Assembly: GCA_024280885.1 (NCBI GenBank)
Contig: JAJRPF010000052.1
Location: 59,225-123,224 of the forward strand
Direction: 5' to 3'
DNA from: Planctomycetota bacterium
GTDB lineage: Bacteria; Planctomycetota; JAJSAM01; JAJVHW01
Length of the DNA: 64,000 nucleotides
The notes beneath the pieces are model-generated. The model was not told where the DNA came from and did no database searches. It was given only the letters and a program-made list of their open reading frames with translations. Shown piece after piece: positions 37,338-45,517 of this stretch. Position 1 is the stretch's first letter, and each line of letters starts with the position of its first letter. The translations under genes were made by a program, and so were the position numbers.

Positions 37338-38522
37338 TCAGACGCGCTCGAAGAGGACCGCCATGCCCATCCCACCAGACACGCAGAGCGTCGCTAGGCC
37401 GAAGCGCGCCTTGCGTCGCTGCATCTCGTGGAGCAGCGTGACGGCGATCCGCGATCCGGTGGCCCCGATGGGATGCCCGAGCGCGATGGAGCCGCCATTC
37501 ACGTTGACCTTCTCGGGGTCGAGGTGCAACTCGCGGTCGCACGCGATGACCTGCGCGGCGAATGCCTCGTTCACCTCAAAGAGGTCGATGTCATCGAGCT
37601 TCATCTTCTGACGCTCGAGCAACTGCCGGACGGCGGGGACCGGCCCAATGCCCATCGTCTCGGGAGGGACTCCCGCCGTGGTCCAATCGACGATGCGCGC
37701 CATCGGCTCGACGCCCAACTCCTCGGCGCGGGCGGCATCGAGCACGATCATCGCGGCGGCCCCATCGGTGATCCCCGACGAGTTGCCGGCGTGGACCGTG
37801 CCGTCCTTCTTGAAGACCGCTTTCAGCTTCTTCATGGCCTCGGCGGTACTGTCGGGCCGCGGGTGCTCGTCGGTATCCACGATCGTCGGACCCTTGCGTC
37901 CCGGCACCTCGATCGTGAACGTCTCTTCCTTCCAGAGGCCACGCTCCGTGGCCGCCCCGCAGCGCGCTTGGCTGCGCTCGGCCAAGAGATCCTGCTCGTC
38001 GCGCGTGATGTCGTATTGCTCCGCAAGGTTCTCGGCCGTGCGCCCCATCAGCACGTCGGCGATCGGGCAGTGGAAGCCGTCCTTGTACATTCCGTCCACC
38101 ACCTGATTGTGACCAAGGCGGTATCCGAAGCGCGCGTTCATCAGGTAGTGCGGCGTGTTCGACATGGACTCGGTGCCGCCCACGAGCGCCGCGCGATCGC
38201 GCCCGAGCTGGATCATGTCGTGGGCCAGCGCGATCGTCTTGAGCGACGACGCGCAGGCCTTGTTGATCGTCATGGCGGGCACCTCGACCGGCACACCCGC
38301 GCGGATCGAGACCTGACGCGCGGTATTCGTGCCGCCACCCGCCTGGCGCCCGTGGCCGAAGAGGGTCTCGTCGACCTGGTCCGGCGCGACACCAGCGCGG
38401 CGCAGGGCTTCGGCGGCCGCGAGTGTGCCGAGATCTGCGGCGGTGAGCTTCAGCAGACCGCCGCCGAACTTCCCGATCGGGGTGCGGACGGCTCCGGCGA
38501 CGACGACTTCCTTGGCGGACAT
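37338..38522 (-). CDS. Acetyl-CoA acetyltransferase (thiolase)
   Basis: GAVRTPIGKFGGGL, INKACASSLKTIALA, NVNGGSIALGHPIGATGSRI, CVSGGMGMAVLFE. Confidence 0.95.
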   Translation of the reverse strand: MSAKEVVVAGAVRTPIGKFGGGLLKLTAADLGTLAAAEALRRAGVAPDQVDETLFGHGRQAGGGTNTARQVSIRAGVPVEVPAMTINKACASSLKTIALAHDMIQLGRDRAALVGGTESMSNTPHYLMNARFGYRLGHNQVVDGMYKDGFHCPIADVLMGRTAENLAEQYDITRDEQDLLAERSQARCGAATERGLWKEETFTIEVPGRKGPTIVDTDEHPRPDSTAEAMKKLKAVFKKDGTVHAGNSSGITDGAAAMIVLDAARAEELGVEPMARIVDWTTAGVPPETMGIGPVPAVRQLLERQKMKLDDIDLFEVNEAFAAQVIACDRELHLDPEKVNVNGGSIALGHPIGATGSRIAVTLLHEMQRRKARFGLATLCVSGGMGMAVLFERV

Positions 38523-38674
38523 GGCGGCTCCTTCTGAGTCCGGCGGCTGATTACCGGTAGCTGGTTCCGGGGGCTCCGAATCAGGCAGAGGGTAGCGGCG
38601 CAGCGCACGGCGACCGCTCTTCTCCGAAGACGGGAGCGCCCGATGAGCGCTCCGGGACAAGGGTGCTCGGCGCG

Positions 38675-39919
38675 TCAGTTGTTGAAGGGCAGCAGGTCGT
38701 AGCGTCGCGTCGTGCCGTCCGGGGCGGTGTGAACGACGGTGTACGTGAACACGCCGCCACTCAGGCGCCGGATGTCGGAGACGACAAGCGTGTGCTCATT
38801 CCCCGACTCCGCGAATGTCCGGATCTCCGTCCAGCCGAGCAAGCGCGAGCTGTTCGGCGAATCGTATGTGAACTCGGGGAACGAGACGGTTCCCTCGCCA
38901 GACGGTGCGATCACGGGATCGGCAACGTAGTCGAGGATCCGGCGAGTCGCGTCGCGTTCGCCCACCGCGATGAGAGCGCTGTGGGTGTCATCGCAGCTCA
39001 GGATGTAGGTGGACGGCGTGCTGCCGGGTTCCAATTGGACGAGACCGCAGTCCTCGATCTCGGACCCGAATACGCCGAAGAGCGCGGGCTCGCGGTGGTT
39101 CCCGCCGAGCACGAACTCGTTGCCCCCGCCGACTTCCCCGTTGATGCGGATGAGCGGGTTGGGCCCGTTGGTCACCTCGAGGGTCAGTTCCGGCTCGAGC
39201 GTGTGGGCATCGCGGAGTTGCCGTTCGGTCCCTACCGGCTTGCCTTTCTGCTTCACCTCGAGCGTCCACGCCTTCGCGGTCGGCGGGATACCGAGCACCA
39301 CGCGATAGTCGCCGGTCTCCGGTGTCATGAAGCCCTTTTGACGGAACGACGTCTTCTTCTGCTTCGGATCGAGCTCGCTCGTCATGTCGCTACCGTCGGG
39401 AGCGGTGAACGACCCGAGCGTGACCGGATCCGGCCCCGACCACGTGATCGTGACCTGCACCTGATACCCGGCAAGCGCACCGAATGTGATCTGCCCCGGC
39501 GGCGCGAGATCGGAGAGCTTCCCGCGGATCTTGTAGCGCTTGCGGACCTTGATCTTCGGCTTCAGGACGTAGTCCCCGACGCTTCCGTTCACGCCCTGTA
39601 CGAGGGCGCGGTACGTCGTCGTCACTGTGGGGACCCGCGCCTGCTGGATCTTGCGGCGCCCGATCAGAAAGAGCCCCTCGTTGCGGTAGTCGTCGCGCAG
39701 GACGCTCATGGAACCCTGCAGCGAACTCCCCTTGACCTTGGGCAGCGACATCGAGAAGACGGCATCGCGTGGCACGGTCACGAGGTACTCGTGCGTGGTC
39801 TGGTTGGCGGTGATCGTCCCGAAGACGCGATCCTTGGTCTGGACCTGCCGGCGTTCGAACGCAACGGCGGGCAGCGCGACGAGGAGTAACGCGGTCGCGG
39901 AGAGAATGTGATTTCGCAT
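38675..39919 (-). CDS. Secreted hypothetical protein (PPC-like beta domains)
   Basis: Signal peptide MRNHILSATALLLVALPAVAF; beta-rich repeats. Confidence 0.6.
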   Translation of the reverse strand: MRNHILSATALLLVALPAVAFERRQVQTKDRVFGTITANQTTHEYLVTVPRDAVFSMSLPKVKGSSLQGSMSVLRDDYRNEGLFLIGRRKIQQARVPTVTTTYRALVQGVNGSVGDYVLKPKIKVRKRYKIRGKLSDLAPPGQITFGALAGYQVQVTITWSGPDPVTLGSFTAPDGSDMTSELDPKQKKTSFRQKGFMTPETGDYRVVLGIPPTAKAWTLEVKQKGKPVGTERQLRDAHTLEPELTLEVTNGPNPLIRINGEVGGGNEFVLGGNHREPALFGVFGSEIEDCGLVQLEPGSTPSTYILSCDDTHSALIAVGERDATRRILDYVADPVIAPSGEGTVSFPEFTYDSPNSSRLLGWTEIRTFAESGNEHTLVVSDIRRLSGGVFTYTVVHTAPDGTTRRYDLLPFNN

Positions 39920-40110
39920 AGACGGGCGAGTGTACGGGATTCGCGGCGAAGTCGTTATCTCCGAGCCTGGAGACCGGCCGGGACCGTCTCCAGACCTCGA
40001 ATTCGCGGTCTCCGGTCGGAGACACGCCCAGGGGACGCTATGCTCGTAGTTGTGTGGCACGCCGTTCGTGAGAGGTCTCTCGACAAGATGCACGCTCCAC
40101 CGAACGGAGA

Positions 40111-42093
40111 ATGATCATGAGAACCTCCACCAACATCCGTCATTCCAGCGCACGCGTTTCCAGCGCAGGTGGCCTCACGGCCGGAATACGGGGAGCTCTC
40201 AGGATGACCGCGGGCATGTCGCTTGCGCTCATCGCTGCGCTCGCGCTCGCGGGCTGCACGCAGAGCGATGGCTCCGAATTGCTCGGCAGCGCCAATCCCG
40301 CGCCACAGCAGATGGAGCCCTCCGCCAATGAGGCTGGCGCCAAAGACCCTGTGCGCCTGCCGAAGCCGGTCGCGCAGCCTGAGTCAGCCCGCCCGATCGA
40401 CGCGGACACCGTGCGCGCGCTCGCTGAGGAAGTCGCGCGACTGCGGGCGCAACTTGCCGATGTGCAGGGCGAGATGGCCTCGAACGACGCACCAATCAAC
40501 GACGCCCCAGTCGTCGCCTCCGAGGACGAGACGGCGGAGGACGCAACCGGCGGGCCCCCTGCTCCGTTCATCACGCCTGTCGGCGGCGCTGAGCCGCTCG
40601 TGGGCGAGCCCGTCGAAGAGCCTCCGGTGATCGAGCGCGAGGTCCTGATCGACGAAGGCGGCGCGGGCGCAGAAGGACTGAGCGAGGTGCCGATCGAAGA
40701 CGAGCCCTTCGAACAGGAGATCGTCGTCGTCGAGGAGCCCGAGCCTGAGGTGATCTACGAGCAAGTCGTGTACGACGACCAGACTGTCTACCAGTGGGTG
40801 CCCTACGGCCACGTGCACTACATCGGCTGCGGCCACCACTACTACGGCTGCTCAGACCACCCCTGGTACTACAGCCTCGGCGGGTCCGTCGCGTTCCACG
40901 TCAGCGGCAGCGACTGGTACGGCTACGTCGGCTACGGGCGCCCCTACAGCTACTACCACTACGGGTACTGGAACCGCGGCTACGACTACGGCTACGACCA
41001 CCGGTACCGCAGCAACTACTACAACGATAACTATGGCAAGAATGGGCACTACGCCCGAGACGGCGGCCGCAAGCGCAGCAAACGCAGCTTCAGGCGCGGG
41101 TACCAGGATGGCCTCGAGGACGGCATTGGCACCGACCGCAACGGCCGCTCGGCCGGTCGCGGCGGAGCCAACGGCGCCAACGGCGCACGCGGTGACGGCA
41201 GCCGTGGCGCCGCAGCAGCGAAGGGGCGCACCCGCGAGCGGCAAGGTTCCGCTCCCGCAAGCACCACGGCCGGCCGTGGGGCCAAGGCCCCGTCGCGCCC
41301 GGGCGGCGAGTCACCGGGCGCTGGCAGCAGCAGCAGTTCCGCACGCGGCGGACAGCGCGGATCGTCGGCACGCACTACGTCTGGACGCACGACGTCCGGA
41401 CGCACGGGGCGGCGCTCGAGCGTCCCGGTCGTCGGAGCGGATCGTTCACGCGGTGTCTCGTCGCGGGCATTCGGCAGCGACGCGGCCCGGCAGCGAGCGC
41501 GAAGCGGCCTGACGTCGTCTTCGCGGACGCGGTCGGCCACCGGCGGATCTGCAACACGCAGTGCGGGGACGACGCGGAGCACTGGGACGCGGAGTAGCCG
41601 CTCACAGGTGCGCACGTCACGACCGTCGACGCGGCAGACAACGACCAGCAGACGGGCAACCACTGGACGCGCAACGACGCGGAGCAGTTCCCGCCCCACG
41701 TCTTCACGCCGCGCTACGTCATCCCATCGCACGACGTCATCACGGCGGACAACGCCCTCAACTTCGATACGGCGCTCCTCGACGGGTCGCCCGATCAGGA
41801 CATCGTCAAGCCGCTCACGGTCGACCGGGTCACGGGCTGGGAGTTCGCACTCCACGCGCTCCGCGACGCGCGGGTCCAGCTCCCATCGCTCGTCCTCGGC
41901 TCGTTCAACGCCTTCACGCTCTTCGAGTCGCTCCACCGGTCGTTCGTCGGGCCGCTCTTCGAGTCGCTCGGTCGGGCGCTCTTCTGGGTCACGCTCCAGC
42001 GGCCGCTCGTCGAGCCGAGGTCGCTCTTCGGGAGGCCGAAGTGGAGGCGGGCGGAGTAGTGGACGCGGCGGGTCGCGAGGCCGCGGCCGGTAG
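40111..42093 (+). CDS. Large low-complexity lipoprotein: His/Tyr-rich domain plus ~300-aa Arg/Ser/Thr/Gly-rich tail
   Basis: LIAALALAGCTQSDG lipobox; YGHVHYIGCGHHYYGCSDHPWYYSL...YYHYGYWNRGYDYGYDHRYRSNYYN; SSRTRSATGGSATRSAGTTRSTGTRSSRSQ.. tail. Confidence 0.7.
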   Translation: MIMRTSTNIRHSSARVSSAGGLTAGIRGALRMTAGMSLALIAALALAGCTQSDGSELLGSANPAPQQMEPSANEAGAKDPVRLPKPVAQPESARPIDADTVRALAEEVARLRAQLADVQGEMASNDAPINDAPVVASEDETAEDATGGPPAPFITPVGGAEPLVGEPVEEPPVIEREVLIDEGGAGAEGLSEVPIEDEPFEQEIVVVEEPEPEVIYEQVVYDDQTVYQWVPYGHVHYIGCGHHYYGCSDHPWYYSLGGSVAFHVSGSDWYGYVGYGRPYSYYHYGYWNRGYDYGYDHRYRSNYYNDNYGKNGHYARDGGRKRSKRSFRRGYQDGLEDGIGTDRNGRSAGRGGANGANGARGDGSRGAAAAKGRTRERQGSAPASTTAGRGAKAPSRPGGESPGAGSSSSSARGGQRGSSARTTSGRTTSGRTGRRSSVPVVGADRSRGVSSRAFGSDAARQRARSGLTSSSRTRSATGGSATRSAGTTRSTGTRSSRSQVRTSRPSTRQTTTSRRATTGRATTRSSSRPTSSRRATSSHRTTSSRRTTPSTSIRRSSTGRPIRTSSSRSRSTGSRAGSSHSTRSATRGSSSHRSSSARSTPSRSSSRSTGRSSGRSSSRSVGRSSGSRSSGRSSSRGRSSGGRSGGGRSSGRGGSRGRGR

Positions 42094-42128
42094 TCAAGCA
42101 GGCTCGCCGGACGACCGATGGAGGAGAT

Positions 42129-42587
42129 GTGCCCCATCTCGTCTCGTCGGACGCGCTTCCGAAGCGGTCATACACACCGGAGAGTGCGACGCGCGCGCTC
42201 CCGCTACTGCGCGCGATCGTTCGCGACGCGCACGAGTCCTACGTGGACCTCAGGGCCAGCATCGCCGCGCACAATGAACACCTCCGGGGTGAACATCTGA
42301 GCGGTGACCACGTGCGGATCGCGGACCTCTCGAGTGCCGAGGATCTGCCGGAGTCGCTGCGCGACAGGCTGGCGACGCTCCACGAACACATCGGAGAACT
42401 CCGCGAGTTGGGCGCGCGACTTCTCGATCCTGAGCTGGGAATCGTGGTCGTCGATGGAGAGATCGCCGGACAATCGGCGCATCTGTGCTGGAAACTCGGC
42501 GAAAATTCGTTCCGCTACTGGATGCCTCTCGGCTCGGGATACGATCAGCGACGACCGATTCCCGACGCCCGCCCTGCCGCGCAATAA
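42129..42587 (+). CDS. DUF2203-family protein
   Basis: YTPESATRALPLLRAIVRDA...LLDPELGIVVVDGEIAGQSAHLCWKLGENSFRYWMPLGSGYDQRRPI. Confidence 0.85.
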   Translation: MPHLVSSDALPKRSYTPESATRALPLLRAIVRDAHESYVDLRASIAAHNEHLRGEHLSGDHVRIADLSSAEDLPESLRDRLATLHEHIGELRELGARLLDPELGIVVVDGEIAGQSAHLCWKLGENSFRYWMPLGSGYDQRRPIPDARPAAQ

Positions 42588-42801
42588 TCGCGATCCTTTT
42601 GGCCTCCGCGAGCCTGAGAACACGTATTTGTGTTTAGAATTTCACTTTACAGGCCCCGCCGCTCGTCTAGATTCAGGGGTTTTAGTTCGCACGCTATTGG
42701 AAAGTGCTCAGGACAGGCTCGGGAGTGGTTCCCGCAGGCTTCTGAAAGCGCACGAGTGACACCGCCCCCCGCAGCGTGCAAGAATACGTGGAACGCACGG
42801 A

Positions 42802-43341
42802 ATGACCATGACCGCCGAGACCACCGCCGAGATCCACGCCGCTCACGAGGACACTCGTAAGATCCTCGACCTCAGCATCTTTTGGAAGACGCTGACGTCG
42901 CAGTATTACGAGTTCCTCTCTAAGGTCGTTAGCGACCCGATCATGAAGCAGCGATTCCGGCTCATGGCTTCCGAAGAGCGCGACCACCGCAAGATCCTGC
43001 GTAAGTACCGCAAGGAACTCGTGGGGAGCAGCCAGGTCTCGCTCTCAGCCGAGGACAAGAAGCGCCTGAAGAGCCGCTTCGTGTTCCTCGAGGTCAAGGA
43101 CCGCTCGTCGATGGACGTCGCGATCGACTGCATCCTCCGCGGAGAGCAGCAGTCGAACCGCTTCTTCAACCAGGCTTCGTCCCGGATTGACAACCGCGAA
43201 GGACGCATCTTCCTCAGGCTCCTGGCCGAGGAAGGACTCATTCACCGGAGCATGGTGGAAGAGCTAATGGATTACGCCAACTCACGTGAGATAAGGTTCA
43301 GTAAGAACAGTGCCGCAATCGCGGCCGCCGCACGCAGGTAG
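42802..43341 (+). CDS. Rubrerythrin-like/ferritin-like protein
   Basis: FYEFLSKVV..MASEERDHRKILRKYRKEL...LLAEEGLIHRSMVEELM. Confidence 0.7.
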   Translation: MTMTAETTAEIHAAHEDTRKILDLSIFWKTLTSQYYEFLSKVVSDPIMKQRFRLMASEERDHRKILRKYRKELVGSSQVSLSAEDKKRLKSRFVFLEVKDRSSMDVAIDCILRGEQQSNRFFNQASSRIDNREGRIFLRLLAEEGLIHRSMVEELMDYANSREIRFSKNSAAIAAAARR

Positions 43342-43439
43342 ATCGGGGACACGGGGTTCCCGAATAGCTGCGTACCCGACGGACCGAGACAGGTCCCGTT
43401 GGTTTTCGTATCGACGACGACCCCACACAGGAGGCTGCG

Positions 43440-43589
43440 ATGGAAGGCTACTGCGTTAAGTGCCGCGCCAAGGTCGAGATGTCCGACGCCGAGGAAGTCA
43501 CGATGAAGAACGGCAAGCTTGCCATGAAGGGGAAGTGCAGCAAGTGCGGCACCGGCATGTTCAAGATCATGCCGTCAAAGAAGAAGTAG
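43440..43589 (+). CDS. DUF5679-like small zinc-ribbon protein (49 aa)
   Basis: Manual translation MEGYCVKCRAKVEMSDAEEVTMKNGKLAMKGKCSKCGTGMFKIMPSKKK; preceded by AGGAGG-like RBS (ACAGGAGGCTGCG). Confidence 0.85.
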   Translation: MEGYCVKCRAKVEMSDAEEVTMKNGKLAMKGKCSKCGTGMFKIMPSKKK

Positions 43590-43720
43590 CCCCACGCGCC
43601 CCCCTGGCTCAAGCCGAGGGTGGTCAGCTGAGCGAGCCATCTAGGGCGCACGACGTGCGTTGAGGTGGCTCGTCTCGATTCAGGGCGTCGATTGCGGGCT
43701 CTCTGTAGTGCCCCCGAGGA

Positions 43721-45517
43721 GTGGACTCCATGCCCGATGCGGAAGAAGCGGCGACCTCCGAAGCCCGGCCCGGGGGCTGTCGTCGGTGGTTCGTCGCCGG
43801 GGCTCTGATCGTCTGGCTCTGGTCCACGTTCGCGCACGGCTACGGGACGGACGTGGCGCGCCGCATCTTCACGTGGGCACAGATCGCCGGCAATCTGCAC
43901 CCGGATGGCGGCGGCGCAGGAATGCACGCGGTCGAGTCGATCATGCAGGTGGTGTTCGTCTCCACGCTCGCGGGGATCGTAGGCGTCATCGCCTGGCGAC
44001 TGCGCGAACTGGATGGCGCGCAGTGGCGGGCGCGGCTCTTCCCGTGGGCGCTCTGGGGCTGCTTCATCTGCTTGATTTGGAAGACCGTCATCGTGTACTC
44101 CACCGAGCTGGTGCACTTCGCACAGTACGGGTTGATCTCAGCGCTTCTGTGCGCGGCCATCGATCGCGGCGCGCGCCCCCGGCTGGCGTTCCTCATCGCC
44201 ACCGGCCTGGGAGTCCTGGACGAGGCCTGGCAGCACTACGGCCTGGCGGTCTGGATCGAGGGCAATCTCTCCCACGGCCTCGACTGGAGCGACCTGATCC
44301 TGAACGCTGCCGGGTCGTGCGGCGGCGTGCTGATCTTCGTCGCCGGCGCTCGCGGCGCGCGCTCGACCGAGACCTCTGATCGATGGTTCCTCGGCGTGAT
44401 CGCCGCGCTGGGCGCGGCGCTGCTGCCGCTGCTGCTTCTCGATCGCGCCACGCTTGCGTCGCTCTTCGGCTCGTACACCTACCACCCATTCTGGAACGAG
44501 CTCGAGAACGGTAAGCCCGTCCACTGGATGACACCCATCGACGGCATTCCGCTCTTCGTGGCCTCGGTGCTCTTTCTTGGTCTGGTGATCGGAGGCCGCC
44601 GGGCCTTCGCGACCCGTAGTGTCGCCTTGGCTCTGTTGCTGCTCGTCACGTTGAGTATCCAGCCTCCCAGCCGACTCGGTGGCAGGCCGGTGCACGAGGT
44701 CGTCCCCACGACGACGGCGCGGCGGGTCGCCCCCGGCAGCGTCGTCGTCGACGGGGTGTTGAACGAGACCGCATGGATCGACGCGCCGCGTATCGGGCCG
44801 TTCGTCCACTCCATCTCCGGCGAGGGCTGGGTCTTGCTCGGAGGCGGCGACCGCGTCCCGCTGGCGCCGACGTACGCGCGAATTGTGTGGGACGACCGCG
44901 CCCTCTACATCGCGTTCGAAGCAGAGGACGCCGACGTGTGGGGCCGCCCCCTGGGCCGCGATGACCCGACGCTTCCGGGTGACGAGGTGGTCGAGGTCTT
45001 TCTGGACCCGGATGGAGACGAGGTCACCTACTACGAGTTCGAATTCAGTCCTCTCAACGTCCAGTACGACCTCTTCAATCTGATCCCGGAGCCGCCCGCA
45101 GATTTCAACCCCACGGCGACATTCATCGGCCTCGCCGATTGGGACGCGCGCGACATGGTCAGCGCCGTCGACGTCCGGGGGACCCTCGACCACGTGGCGG
45201 AATGGAGCCCCGCCGTCCCCGGCCCGCGCGACACCGACCAGGGATGGACGATCGAGATCGCGATCCCGTGGAGTGCGTTCCGCACCACGACGACGCCGCA
45301 CGCCACGTCGCGGGTATCGCTGCCACCCGTTCCCGGCGATCAATGGCGTCTGGGGCTGTTCCGTGTCGAGCGCCCACGCGTCTCACCCGTAGACGGCACC
45401 CCTCTGACGCGCGGCGACGCGTCTCGCTTCGCCCAGTTTCAGGGGTGGTCGCCCACCCACCGACCATCGTTCCATCGGCCGTCACGTTTCGGCATTCTGG
45501 AGTTTCTAGCGGAGTGA
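43721..45517 (+). CDS. VanZ-like membrane domain fused to CBM9-like domain
   Basis: HFAQYGLISALL...GLGVLDEAWQHYG...DWSDLILNAAGSCGG; then VVDGVLNETAWIDAPRIGPFV...ARIVWDDRALYIAFEAEDADVWG...DEVVEVFLDPDGDEVTYYEFEFSPLNVQYDLF. Confidence 0.75.
   Translation: MDSMPDAEEAATSEARPGGCRRWFVAGALIVWLWSTFAHGYGTDVARRIFTWAQIAGNLHPDGGGAGMHAVESIMQVVFVSTLAGIVGVIAWRLRELDGAQWRARLFPWALWGCFICLIWKTVIVYSTELVHFAQYGLISALLCAAIDRGARPRLAFLIATGLGVLDEAWQHYGLAVWIEGNLSHGLDWSDLILNAAGSCGGVLIFVAGARGARSTETSDRWFLGVIAALGAALLPLLLLDRATLASLFGSYTYHPFWNELENGKPVHWMTPIDGIPLFVASVLFLGLVIGGRRAFATRSVALALLLLVTLSIQPPSRLGGRPVHEVVPTTTARRVAPGSVVVDGVLNETAWIDAPRIGPFVHSISGEGWVLLGGGDRVPLAPTYARIVWDDRALYIAFEAEDADVWGRPLGRDDPTLPGDEVVEVFLDPDGDEVTYYEFEFSPLNVQYDLFNLIPEPPADFNPTATFIGLADWDARDMVSAVDVRGTLDHVAEWSPAVPGPRDTDQGWTIEIAIPWSAFRTTTTPHATSRVSLPPVPGDQWRLGLFRVERPRVSPVDGTPLTRGDASRFAQFQGWSPTHRPSFHRPSRFGILEFLAE

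Noticed and set aside
41049-42137. 362-aa - strand ORF antisense to the RS-rich lipoprotein
   Set aside because: Mirror of the low-complexity R/S/T codons; no start context or motifs. The + frame has a lipobox and a coherent N-terminus.
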